DNA of 64,000 bases, taken from positions 1 through 64,000 of the forward strand of contig SVSJ01000003.1 in assembly GCA_015064355.1 (NCBI GenBank), given 5' to 3'. The notes beneath the pieces were generated by a model. It saw only the letters and a program-made list of their open reading frames with translations. It was not told where the DNA came from and ran no database searches. Made by a program: the position numbers and the translations under genes. Origin of the DNA: Oscillospiraceae bacterium. GTDB taxonomy: Bacteria; Bacillota; Clostridia; Oscillospirales; CAG-272. This document shows, piece after piece, positions 25,994 to 34,324 of the stretch (position 1 is its first letter; each line of letters starts with the position of its first letter).

Positions 25994-27859
25994 GTGAAAT
26001 CAACAGAAAACAAAAATTCACTTTACAAATTGCTGTATCCGCTCGTCATCGGAGTTCTTCTGTTTGCAAAAGGCAAGATCTTTTATTCAGGCCTTTATCT
26101 TGGCGAATATCCCTTGGCCTTTGCCCTTGCCACAGTTGCCATTGTACTCCTTATCTATTCCCTCCTTTCCTTGATCTCACAGAAAATATCTACTGTCACT
26201 CTGATGGTTTTGTATTTCTTTATATCAATTATGTTTGCCTCCGACGGACTCTATTTTGCTTACGCTTCAAAGCTTCTTTCCGTAACTCAGCTCGGAATGG
26301 TCGGTCAGCTTGACGATATAAAGACTACTATGCTTGAACTTTTAAAGCTTGAGAATGTTATCAATCTTATTGATCTGCCACTTTGGTGCTTGTATTATTT
26401 CAACCGTGGGCTTATCAATGAGAAGATATCACGTATATCTCTTCACAGATTAGCCGGCAAAATCAAAAAAGCACGGATTAATAAGTACGCAAGCTCTGCG
26501 ATCGTCTTCGGTATTACCGTAGCACTTACCCTCTCCGTTGTTCTCTACCCCGGATTTGAAGCAGAATACATGTCAAACGAGATCCTGTGCTATCACGCAA
26601 AAGACATATATATTAATCTGATAAAAGAAAAAGAAGAGCGTATAGTCGATAAGTCAAAATACACCTCTCCCGATTATTCAGGATATGAATTCTACGGTGT
26701 GGCTGAAAACAGAAATGTGATAGTTATTCAGGTTGAAGCAATGCAGAACTTTGTTCTTGGTGCTTTCTACGAGGGTCAGGAGATCACCCCTAATCTGAAC
26801 AAGCTTATCAAAGCCGATACATTCTACTTTGATCATTACTACTACCAGATTGGCGGCGGAAACACGGCTGACGCTGAATTCCACGTTAACAATTCCCTGT
26901 TCGCGCCCGAATCAAACGCAGCGTATATGCAGTACACGGACAATCACTATTACGGATTGCCACACATTCTGAAAGACAAGGGATATTCTGGGGCGTATGC
27001 TTATCACGGATATATCGGATCATTCTGGAACAGAGAAAGCGCATACCCGGCACAGGGATTTGACGACTACATTTCCCTTGAAGATTTCGTTCAGAATGAC
27101 GTTTTCGGTATGGGTCTATCCGACAGGCAGCTCTTCACTCAGTCAATGGAAATGCTCAAAACTTATGAAGAGCCGTTCTACGCCTTCTACATTACCCTCT
27201 CGTCTCATTATCCCTATGGAATTCCGCTGAACGAGCGTGAGATCACTCTGAAACCCGAGGACGAAGGTACTCTGTTTGGACTCTACATTCAATCAATGAA
27301 TTATGCTGACCGATGCATTGGTGAGTTTATTGAGATGCTTGACTCGGCCGGAATTTACGACAACACAATGCTTGTTATCTACGGCGACCACTATGGTCTT
27401 GGTAACTCTGACTGGGAAAACTCAAAGAGATTTACCGCGCTCACCGGGCAGGACTATACCCTTTACGATATGTTCAACGTGCCCCTTATTATAAACGTAC
27501 CCGGTATGGGTCACAACGAGACTGTAAGCGTAGCCGGCGGGCATATCGACACCCTCCCCACAATGCTGTACCTGCTTGGCATAACTAACGACAAGGCTGT
27601 TATGTTCGGACAGAATCTTATTGAAGCTGATGTTGGCTTTGTTTGTCAGCAGACACATATGTCAGTTGGTTCGTTTATAAATAACGAGGTACTATTTAAA
27701 AAGCCACACAACAACATTAAGTCAAATTACGACGCTTACGAATACGGAACTATGGCGCGGCTCGACTACACTTTGTTTGAAGAAGAGTCTCGCTATGCTG
27801 CCGAGAAGATAAAAGACTGCCAGGCACTTATGGAAAAGGATGACGTGCTTCTGGATTAA
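25994..27859 (+). CDS. LTA synthase family membrane sulfatase
   Basis: A 621-aa protein with about five N-terminal membrane helices (to about residue 190) and an extracellular alkaline-phosphatase/sulfatase-like domain, the LtaS layout. The likely catalytic threonine is in GGGNTADAEFHVNNSLF, and metal ligands are in VIQVEAMQNF and VIYGDHYGLG. LtaS enzymes move glycerol phosphate from phosphatidylglycerol onto teichoic acid chains; the exact polymer here is unknown. The start is GTG with AAGGAG 7-8 bases upstream. It heads a plus-strand three-gene operon opposite in direction to almost everything around it. Confidence 0.88.
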   Translation: MKSTENKNSLYKLLYPLVIGVLLFAKGKIFYSGLYLGEYPLAFALATVAIVLLIYSLLSLISQKISTVTLMVLYFFISIMFASDGLYFAYASKLLSVTQLGMVGQLDDIKTTMLELLKLENVINLIDLPLWCLYYFNRGLINEKISRISLHRLAGKIKKARINKYASSAIVFGITVALTLSVVLYPGFEAEYMSNEILCYHAKDIYINLIKEKEERIVDKSKYTSPDYSGYEFYGVAENRNVIVIQVEAMQNFVLGAFYEGQEITPNLNKLIKADTFYFDHYYYQIGGGNTADAEFHVNNSLFAPESNAAYMQYTDNHYYGLPHILKDKGYSGAYAYHGYIGSFWNRESAYPAQGFDDYISLEDFVQNDVFGMGLSDRQLFTQSMEMLKTYEEPFYAFYITLSSHYPYGIPLNEREITLKPEDEGTLFGLYIQSMNYADRCIGEFIEMLDSAGIYDNTMLVIYGDHYGLGNSDWENSKRFTALTGQDYTLYDMFNVPLIINVPGMGHNETVSVAGGHIDTLPTMLYLLGITNDKAVMFGQNLIEADVGFVCQQTHMSVGSFINNEVLFKKPHNNIKSNYDAYEYGTMARLDYTLFEEESRYAAEKIKDCQALMEKDDVLLD

Positions 27860-27882
27860 CAACTCTGAATCAAGGAATTTTT

Positions 27883-29187
27883 ATGGCAATAAGTAAAGTA
27901 AAGCATTTGCACTGGGTGCGCCTCGACAACGCGGCAAAGATTTACCCAGCGGCAAGGCGAAGAAACTGGAGTAACGTGTTCCGCCAGTCGGTGACCTTTT
28001 ATGAAGACGTGGACATTGATGTTCTCCGCTCTGCTCTTGACGTGACGGTTAAGCGATTCCCCTCTATTGCTGCCAGTCTTCGCCGCGGTGTATTCTGGTA
28101 CTATCTCGAAGAGGTTGAAAATGCTCCCGATATTCTTGAGGAAAAAAGCTATCCTCTCGTATATATGAGTCACAATGAAATGAGAAAGTGCGCTCTGCGT
28201 GTTATCGTTTACAAGGACAGAATAGCTGTTGAGTTTTTCCACTCCCTCACAGACGGCACAGGTGCGCTTATATTTCTTAAAAGTCTGACTGCAGAATATC
28301 TGGAGCAGAAGCACGGAATAAAAGTCCCTTGCGAACACGGAGTTATGGACAGAACCGAATCCCCGTCCCCTGAAGAGCTTGAGGACAGCTTCCTCAAATA
28401 TGCGGGAAAAGTTCCCTCGAGCCGTAAAGACACGGATGCATGGCGATTGTCCGGGGAGATCGAAAAAGATGCTTTCCTGCACCAGACTTGTTTTCAGGTT
28501 CCAGTCAAGGAATCTCTAGCACTTGCACACAAGCACGGTGTTTCCTTGACTGTATTTTTTAGCGCGGTGATCATGGAGGCGCTCCTTAATCTCCAAAAGG
28601 AAAAGGTGCCGAGCATCAAGCGGCGCAAGAGGATCAAGCTTCTGATTCCCGTGAATCTGCGGCAGCTTTTCCCGAGTAAATCTCTCCGCAATTTTGCGAT
28701 GTATACAATACCCGAGCTTGATCCCCGTCTGGGTGAGTACGATTTCGACGAGATCTGCAAGATAATTCGATGCAAAATGGAGACAGAGATCACTTCAAAG
28801 CACATGGGCTCGGTTATTGCAACCAATGTTAACGATGAATTAAACCCGCTAGTTCGTCTTATTCCTCTGCCTCTGAAAAATCTTGTTATGAAGGCTGTAT
28901 TTGACACAGTTGGTGAGAGAAAGTCCTGTCTGACACTATCTAACCTCGGACTTATCAAACTGCCGGAGATAATGAAGCAATATATTCGCAGAATGGACTT
29001 TATTCTTGGTGTTCAGGCTGCGGCGCCCTACAACTGCGGTATGCTTTCTTATAACGATACCGTTTATATCAATTTCATCCGCAACATTCGCGAGCCTGCC
29101 CTTGAGCGCCATTTCTTTGCGGTGCTTCAGAATATGGGAATTCCCGCGACGGTTGAAAGTAATTATTCAAATCTGGAGAACAACTGA
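27883..29187 (+). CDS. Condensation/alcohol-acetyltransferase-fold acyltransferase, substrate unknown
   Basis: A 434-aa protein with the chloramphenicol-acetyltransferase/condensation-domain pattern: HSLTDG (about residues 119-124) matches the catalytic HxxxDG motif. An N-terminal VTFYEDVDIDVLRSALDVTVKRFPSIAASL segment also matches the fold. It resembles the alcohol acetyltransferase (AATase) group found in Clostridia. The C-terminal half contains a conserved-looking LIPVNLRQLFPSKSLRNFA. It lies 23 bases after the LtaS-type gene and one base before the zinc-ribbon membrane protein. No membrane helix is evident. It may acylate a lipid or wall precursor handled by its neighbours, but this is inference. 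Confidence 0.7.
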   Translation: MAISKVKHLHWVRLDNAAKIYPAARRRNWSNVFRQSVTFYEDVDIDVLRSALDVTVKRFPSIAASLRRGVFWYYLEEVENAPDILEEKSYPLVYMSHNEMRKCALRVIVYKDRIAVEFFHSLTDGTGALIFLKSLTAEYLEQKHGIKVPCEHGVMDRTESPSPEELEDSFLKYAGKVPSSRKDTDAWRLSGEIEKDAFLHQTCFQVPVKESLALAHKHGVSLTVFFSAVIMEALLNLQKEKVPSIKRRKRIKLLIPVNLRQLFPSKSLRNFAMYTIPELDPRLGEYDFDEICKIIRCKMETEITSKHMGSVIATNVNDELNPLVRLIPLPLKNLVMKAVFDTVGERKSCLTLSNLGLIKLPEIMKQYIRRMDFILGVQAAAPYNCGMLSYNDTVYINFIRNIREPALERHFFAVLQNMGIPATVESNYSNLENN

Positions 29188-29188
29188 C

Positions 29189-29881
29189 ATGTATTGCATA
29201 AATTGCGGCGTTAAATTAGCCGACACAGAAAAGACCTGCCCTCTCTGCGGCACGGTCGTATATCACCCCGACATTAAGCAGGGGCCTGCTACCCCTTTGT
29301 TCCCCGCCGATCGGGTTCCAAAGCCTAACACAAATTCAAAGGCAGTAAACGGAGTACTGATCATTCTCTTTATGATCCCCATTCTCGTGTGCTTCCTTGC
29401 GGACTTTCTTACAAACGGTCAAATTAACTGGTTTGGTTTTGCGGCAGGCGGTGTAATCCTCACATATCTGTTCTTTGCATTGCCCCTTTGGTTTAAAAAT
29501 CCAAATCCTGTTATCTTCGTGCCTTGCGACTTTGCGGCGGTGATCGTATTCCTTTTGTACATTGATCTTGCAACAGGCGGCAGGTGGTTTTTGAGCTTTG
29601 CTTTCCCCGTTGTCGGAGCGATCGCACTGATTACTTGCGCCATGGTCACTCTTCTCTACTATCTGAAGCGCGGGCATCTCTATGTTTGGGGTGGCGCGAC
29701 GATGGCTTGGGGTGGACTTATGATGCTTATCGAGTTTCTCTTGCACATTACCTTTGGTCTCCCTTTCAGCAGCTGGTCAGTTTACCCGCTCATCGTTCTT
29801 GTATTACTGGGTGGACTCCTTATATATCTTGCAATTGACAAATCAGCCCGCGAGGCACTTGAAAGAAAGCTGTTTTTCTAA
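29189..29881 (+). CDS. Zinc-ribbon membrane protein (DUF6320-like)
   Basis: The track ORF starts too far upstream inside the acyltransferase gene. The ATG at 29189, one base after that gene's stop, gives a 230-aa protein beginning MYCINCGVKLADTEKTCPLCG, a four-cysteine zinc ribbon (CxxC and CxxC). After a proline-rich linker come about six membrane helices from residue 50 to near the end. I recall proteins of this form next to AATase-like acyltransferases in Clostridia under the name DUF6320; their function is not known to me. A TGGAG site lies about 10 bases upstream, and translation is probably coupled. Confidence 0.75.
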   Translation: MYCINCGVKLADTEKTCPLCGTVVYHPDIKQGPATPLFPADRVPKPNTNSKAVNGVLIILFMIPILVCFLADFLTNGQINWFGFAAGGVILTYLFFALPLWFKNPNPVIFVPCDFAAVIVFLLYIDLATGGRWFLSFAFPVVGAIALITCAMVTLLYYLKRGHLYVWGGATMAWGGLMMLIEFLLHITFGLPFSSWSVYPLIVLVLLGGLLIYLAIDKSAREALERKLFF

Positions 29882-29889
29882 AATAAAAG

Positions 29890-29923
29890 AGCGTACAAAC
29901 CATATGGGAATGTACGCTTTTTT
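29890..29923 (+). terminator. Bidirectional terminator between the ltaS-type operon and the pyrimidine operon
   Basis: AGCGTACA and TGTACGCT (29890-29897, 29911-29918) form a perfect 8-bp stem. TTTTTTG follows on the plus strand and CTCTTTTATTT on the minus strand. It lies between two convergent operons and can serve both. Confidence 0.85.
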
Positions 29924-29926
29924 GTT

Positions 29927-30343
29927 TTATTTTGCTTTTGTTTCGCAGTAGATGCAACGGTAGACCTTTTCCGCTTTGTCGGTAAGCTTGAATATGTGAT
30001 CAAGCTCCTGCTCAACTGAGGTAATGCAACGGGGGTTCTTGCACTTGATTACGTTTGTAAGGGTTTCGGGCATTTCAATGGTGCGCTTTTCTGTAAGCTC
30101 ACCGCCGTGGATGATGTTTACTGTTGCACCCGGATCAACGTATCCGATAACGTCAAGATTTACGGGAATCTCTGCGTCGATCTTGATGATGTCCTTCTTG
30201 CCCATTTTGCCGCTGTTAACGTTCTTGATAATGGCAACGGAGCAATCAAGCTTGTCAAGTCCAAGAAGGTCGTACAGCTTCATGCCGCGGCCTGCGGTGA
30301 TATGGTCGATTACAACGCCATTCTGAATGGAATCTATATTCAT
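29927..30343 (-). CDS. pyrI: Aspartate carbamoyltransferase regulatory subunit
   Basis: PyrI (138 aa) binds nucleotides and adjusts the activity of PyrB in the ATCase complex. The N-terminal allosteric domain includes [21 protein letters not shown]. The C-terminal zinc domain has CKNPRC and YRCIYC, the four cysteines that hold zinc at the interface with PyrB. It overlaps the pyrB stop by 4 bases and is the last gene of the pyrimidine operon. Its presence means end-product control of ATCase at protein level, in addition to whatever the pyr leader does. Confidence 0.96.
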   Translation of the reverse strand: MNIDSIQNGVVIDHITAGRGMKLYDLLGLDKLDCSVAIIKNVNSGKMGKKDIIKIDAEIPVNLDVIGYVDPGATVNIIHGGELTEKRTIEMPETLTNVIKCKNPRCITSVEQELDHIFKLTDKAEKVYRCIYCETKAK

Positions 30344-31260
30344 GCCTGTGCCTCCTTAAGAAGTTTGAGAATAAGTGCCATACGCATGATCTTGCCGTTG
30401 AAGACCTGCTTGAAGTAGCAAGCACGAGGATCCTTGTCGATTGCTACGCTGATCTCGTTTACTCTCGGAAGTGGATGCAGGATGCACATATCTGATTTTG
30501 CATTATTTAGCTTTTCGGGAGTGAGGATATAGCTGTCCTTCAGGCGGAGATAGTCCTCTTCGTTGAAGAAGCGCTCGCGCTGTACTCTGGTCATATAGAG
30601 GATGTCAAGCTCGGGCATTGCGCTTTCAAGGTCGGTGGTCTCCACGTAAGGAATGCCATTTTTGATGATAGTATCCTTTAGAACGTATCCGGGAACCTTC
30701 AGTTCTTCGGGGGAGATGAGAACCAGCTTGATGCCGGTATATCTTGAAAGTGCGTTGATAAGGGAGTGAACCGTTCTGCCGAACTTAAGGTCGCCGCAGA
30801 AGCCTACTGTGATATTGTTAAGTCTACCTTTTTCGCGATAGATCGTCAAGAGGTCAGCGAGGGTCTGTGTAGGATGACAATGCCCGCCGTCACCTGCGTT
30901 GATTACGGGAATGCTTGCGTTATTTGCTGCAACAAGGGCTGCGCCTTCCTTGGGATGACGCATTGCGATAATATCGGCGTAGCAGCTTATAACCTTTGCT
31001 GTGTCTGCAACACTTTCACCCTTGGATGCGGAGGAGCTGTCTGCGGAGGAAACGCTTATCACGTTGCCGCCGAGCTCGTACATTGCCGCTTCAAAGGAAA
31101 GTCTTGTTCTGGTAGAGGGCTCAAAGAAAAGGGTCGCAAGCTTTTTACCCTTGCACATCTCGCTGTACTTTGCGGGATTTTCGATAATGTCGCAGGCGGT
31201 TTTCAGCATCGCATCAATTTCTTCTGTTGTAAAGTCAAGTATATCTATAAGGCTTCTCAT
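30340..31260 (-). CDS. pyrB: Aspartate carbamoyltransferase catalytic subunit
   Basis: PyrB (306 aa) makes carbamoyl aspartate from carbamoyl phosphate and aspartate. Carbamoyl phosphate is bound by [31 protein letters not shown] is the loop with the catalytic Ser/Lys, and HPTQTLADL and HPLPRVNEI carry conserved active-site residues. It overlaps pyrE by 4 bases and pyrI by 4. With PyrI it forms the allosteric holoenzyme. Length and motifs are normal. Confidence 0.97.
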   Translation of the reverse strand: MRSLIDILDFTTEEIDAMLKTACDIIENPAKYSEMCKGKKLATLFFEPSTRTRLSFEAAMYELGGNVISVSSADSSSASKGESVADTAKVISCYADIIAMRHPKEGAALVAANNASIPVINAGDGGHCHPTQTLADLLTIYREKGRLNNITVGFCGDLKFGRTVHSLINALSRYTGIKLVLISPEELKVPGYVLKDTIIKNGIPYVETTDLESAMPELDILYMTRVQRERFFNEEDYLRLKDSYILTPEKLNNAKSDMCILHPLPRVNEISVAIDKDPRACYFKQVFNGKIMRMALILKLLKEAQA

Positions 31261-31913
31261 CTTTTTGCTCCGTTAACTTCAAGATATTTTTTGATTCTTG
31301 CAACATTTTCGTCGTTTGCGCTGTCTTCTTCGAGGTATTCGATAATGTCGTATACGTCAACAATGGAGTATACGGGGAAGCCGAACTGCTCCTCGATCTC
31401 CTGCATTGCGCCCTTATCTGTCTGACCCTTTTCCTTACGGTCAACCATAATAAAGGTAGCGGCCACCTTAACACCTTCAAGGTGGGAAAGGATCTCCATA
31501 CTCTCGCGGATAGCTGTGCCTGCGGTGATAACGTCCTCGATAATTACAACTTCCTCGCCGGGAGTGGGAACGTATCCAACGAATACGCCGCCTTCGCCGT
31601 GGTCCTTAACTTCTTTTCTGTTGAAGAAGAAGGGCACGTTCAAGTCCTGCTTAGAAAGTGCAACTGCCGCGGAAACTGCAAGGGAGATTCCCTTGTAAGC
31701 AGGTCCGTAAAGAACAGCTTTCTTTGCGCCAAGCTTTTCGAAGTAAGCCTTTGCGTAGAATTCGCCAAGCTTTGCTATATCGTCTCCGGTCTTGATCATA
31801 CCGGCGTTGATGAAGTAAGGGATCTTGCGTCCGCTCTTAGCTGTGAAGTCACCGAATTTGAGCACGCCTGCGCTCTGAAGGAACTCAATAAACTCTCTCT
31901 TATATGCTTCCAT
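31257..31913 (-). CDS. pyrE: Orotate phosphoribosyltransferase
   Basis: PyrE adds the ribose-5-phosphate of PRPP to orotate, giving OMP. The start is placed at [18 protein letters not shown], residue 13 of the track ORF, because AAGGAG lies 7 bases upstream and 11 bases separate it from the pyrF stop; this gives 218 aa. The PRPP loop is [21 protein letters not shown] and the orotate side shows [16 protein letters not shown]. It competes with HisG and the PurF-like protein of this window for PRPP. Confidence 0.96.
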   Translation of the reverse strand: MEAYKREFIEFLQSAGVLKFGDFTAKSGRKIPYFINAGMIKTGDDIAKLGEFYAKAYFEKLGAKKAVLYGPAYKGISLAVSAAVALSKQDLNVPFFFNRKEVKDHGEGGVFVGYVPTPGEEVVIIEDVITAGTAIRESMEILSHLEGVKVAATFIMVDRKEKGQTDKGAMQEIEEQFGFPVYSIVDVYDIIEYLEEDSANDENVARIKKYLEVNGAKR

Positions 31914-31924
31914 TATCGTTCTCC

Positions 31925-32623
31925 TTAATCTACGAATTCTGCCACGCAACGCTCGTAAGCTGCTACGGGGTCTTCTGCTGCTGTGATAGGTCTGCCAACT
32001 ACGATGTAGTCAGAGCCGATCTTCTTTGCTTCTGCAGGGGTCATAACTCTCTTCTGGTCACCGATGTCACCGTCAGCAAAGCGTACACCGGGAGTTACTG
32101 TGAGAAATCCTCGACCGCAAGTATCGTGAACCTTACCTGCTTCAAGGGGAGAGCAAACTACTCCGTCGAGACCAGCGTCTTTAGCGTTCTTTGCGTAATG
32201 CATTACAACCTTGTCGATAGGCTCTTTGATGAGAAGGTCAGCTTCCATTGTTTCCTGGTCGGTGGAGGTAAGCTGTGTTACTGCGATGAGAAGGGGGCGT
32301 GTGCCGTCGGGTCTTGTGAGTCCTTCGAGGGCACCTTCCATCATTCTCTTTGTACCTGCCGCGTGGAGGTTGGTCATATCAACGTCAAGACCGGACAGAA
32401 CAGCCATAGACTTCTTAACAGTATTCGGAATATCGTGGAGCTTCAAGTCAAGGAAAATCTTGTGACCTCTCTTCTTGATCTCACGAACGATCTGGGGACC
32501 TTCTGCATAAAAAAGCTCCATACCGATCTTCACAAATGGTTTTCTGCCGGTGAACTTATCAAGGAACGCGAATGTCTGCTCCGCGCTTGAAAAATCACAG
32601 GCGATGATTACATCTCTTCCCAT
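31925..32623 (-). CDS. pyrF: Orotidine 5'-phosphate decarboxylase
   Basis: PyrF (232 aa) decarboxylates OMP to UMP. The catalytic Lys/Asp set is in FLDLKLHDIPNTVKKS (DxKxxD pattern), and the phosphate site in VTPGVRFADGDIGDQKRV and YIVVGRPITAA. It begins with VIIACDFSS, typical of the short bacterial group I form. It lies between pyrD (39-base gap) and pyrE. Confidence 0.97.
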   Translation of the reverse strand: MGRDVIIACDFSSAEQTFAFLDKFTGRKPFVKIGMELFYAEGPQIVREIKKRGHKIFLDLKLHDIPNTVKKSMAVLSGLDVDMTNLHAAGTKRMMEGALEGLTRPDGTRPLLIAVTQLTSTDQETMEADLLIKEPIDKVVMHYAKNAKDAGLDGVVCSPLEAGKVHDTCGRGFLTVTPGVRFADGDIGDQKRVMTPAEAKKIGSDYIVVGRPITAAEDPVAAYERCVAEFVD

Positions 32624-32662
32624 TATTATTCTCCTTTATATGTCAATTATTTTTTTCAAAGT

Positions 32663-33583
32663 TTATCTGCTCGTTCTTGCCGCACCAATGATCTCGGAAA
32701 GTGACTTGATTCCGTACTTGTCCATAACCCGGGGCAGATCGGCAATAATATCACGGCAAGCGCAAGGGTCAACGAGGTTTGCAGCGCCAACTTCAACTGC
32801 TGTTGCCCCTGCAAGCATCATTTCAACAACGTCCTCTGCAGTTGCAACGCCGCCCATACCAACAACAGGTACTTTTACTGCGCTTGCAACCTGGTACACC
32901 ATTCTCACAGCTACCGGGAAGATTGCGGGACCGGAGAAGCCGCCCATTTTATTTGCGATAACAGGTTTCTTGGTTTTCAAGTCAATTCTCATACCGAGCA
33001 TTGTATTAATAAGGCTGATGCCATCAGCACCTGCGTCTTCACAAGCCTTGGCGATGGCAACAATATCTGTTACGTTTGGGGAAAGCTTAACGATAACGGG
33101 CTTTGTTGTAACTGCCTTTACTGCCTTAACTACTTCAGCCGCAGCCTTGGGATCTGTACCAAAGCTCATACCGCCGCCGTGTACGTTGGGACAGCTTACG
33201 TTGACTTCAAGCCAGCCAACCTGCTCTTCTTTATCGAGCTTTTCGCAGGTATATGCGTAATCGGGAACGGAAAATCCGCTTACGTTTGCCATAACAGGCT
33301 TATTGAAGCATTTTTTCAGCCTGGGGAGTTCTTCGGAGATAACTTTCTCAACTCCGGGATTCTGGAGACCTACGGCGTTTATCATACCGGAGGTACATTC
33401 CGCAATTCTGGGAGTGGGATTGCCGAAGCGAGGATCTTTTGTGGTACCTTTGAAAGAGAAAGTACCGAGGATATTGATGTCGTATATTTCGGCAAATTCG
33501 TAGCCGTAGCCGAATGTACCGCTGGCAGGGATCACAGGATTATCAAGCTCGATCCCACAAAGGTTTACGCTCAGTCTTCCCAT
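32663..33583 (-). CDS. pyrD: Dihydroorotate dehydrogenase, class 1B catalytic subunit
   Basis: PyrD oxidises dihydroorotate to orotate with FMN. The start is set at MGRLSVNLCGIELDNPVI, residue 29 of the track ORF, with AGGAGG 8-9 bases upstream; it overlaps the end of pyrK and gives 306 aa. The catalytic cysteine of class 1 enzymes is in EVNVSCPNVHGGGMSFG. Pairing with PyrK makes it class 1B, passing electrons to NAD rather than to fumarate or quinone, as is normal for anaerobic Firmicutes. Confidence 0.96.
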   Translation of the reverse strand: MGRLSVNLCGIELDNPVIPASGTFGYGYEFAEIYDINILGTFSFKGTTKDPRFGNPTPRIAECTSGMINAVGLQNPGVEKVISEELPRLKKCFNKPVMANVSGFSVPDYAYTCEKLDKEEQVGWLEVNVSCPNVHGGGMSFGTDPKAAAEVVKAVKAVTTKPVIVKLSPNVTDIVAIAKACEDAGADGISLINTMLGMRIDLKTKKPVIANKMGGFSGPAIFPVAVRMVYQVASAVKVPVVGMGGVATAEDVVEMMLAGATAVEVGAANLVDPCACRDIIADLPRVMDKYGIKSLSEIIGAARTSR

Positions 33584-34305
33584 AAGATCTCCTCCTTCAT
33601 CATAACGGGACCGTCCTTGCAGATCCTCTTGTAGCCTGTGATGGTCTTGCAGGAGCAACCCATGCACGCGCCTAATCCGCAGCCCATTCTTTCTTCAAAG
33701 CTGAACTGACCGCTTGTTTTTGTTGCCTTATAAACAGCCTTCAGCATCGGCTCGGGACCGCAGGTGTATACGTGAGTATAGTCCTCGGTCATAGCATTTG
33801 TAACAAAGCCACGCACGCCGTAGGAGCCGTCGGCAGTTGTTACGGTAACGTTGGCACCGATAGCCTTAAATTCGTTTTCGTAGAATATCTCGTCCTTTGT
33901 GTTAAATCCGAGCACAACGGAAACTTTTTTACCTTCTGAGATAAGCTTTTTTGCAAGCATATACAGAGGAGGAACGCCAACGCCGCCGCCAAGAAGGAGG
34001 GGTCTCTCACCGGAGACAGATGTATCGTATCCGTTGCCGAGTCCGACGAGGGTATCAATAGTCTCCCCCTCCGTCATTCCCTGCATTTTCTCAGTGCCAT
34101 GACCAACTACCTTATAGATGATAGTCACAGACTCATCATCTTTGTCGCAAACGGAAATAGGTCTGCGAAGATACAGTCCGTCAAGCTTCAGATTAATAAA
34201 CTGGCCGGGGGAAGTTATGTCGGACACATCCCCACCGAGGCGCATTTTCATAACGGTCTCGGTAAGGTGTGTGTTTTCCAGTATTGTAAGAATTACTTGT
34301 TTCAT
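33571..34305 (-). CDS. pyrK: Dihydroorotate dehydrogenase electron transfer subunit
   Basis: PyrK (244 aa) carries FAD and a 2Fe-2S cluster and passes electrons from PyrD to NAD. FAD contacts are in LRRPISVCD and the NAD side in LLLGGGVGVPPLYMLAK. The iron-sulfur cysteines are in GCGLGACMGCSCKTI and KRICKDGPVM near the C terminus. It overlaps pyrD by 13 bases and follows carB after 19 bases, an arrangement usual in Firmicutes. Confidence 0.96.
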   Translation of the reverse strand: MKQVILTILENTHLTETVMKMRLGGDVSDITSPGQFINLKLDGLYLRRPISVCDKDDESVTIIYKVVGHGTEKMQGMTEGETIDTLVGLGNGYDTSVSGERPLLLGGGVGVPPLYMLAKKLISEGKKVSVVLGFNTKDEIFYENEFKAIGANVTVTTADGSYGVRGFVTNAMTEDYTHVYTCGPEPMLKAVYKATKTSGQFSFEERMGCGLGACMGCSCKTITGYKRICKDGPVMMKEEILWED

Positions 34306-34324
34306 TTATCTACCTTCATGCCTC

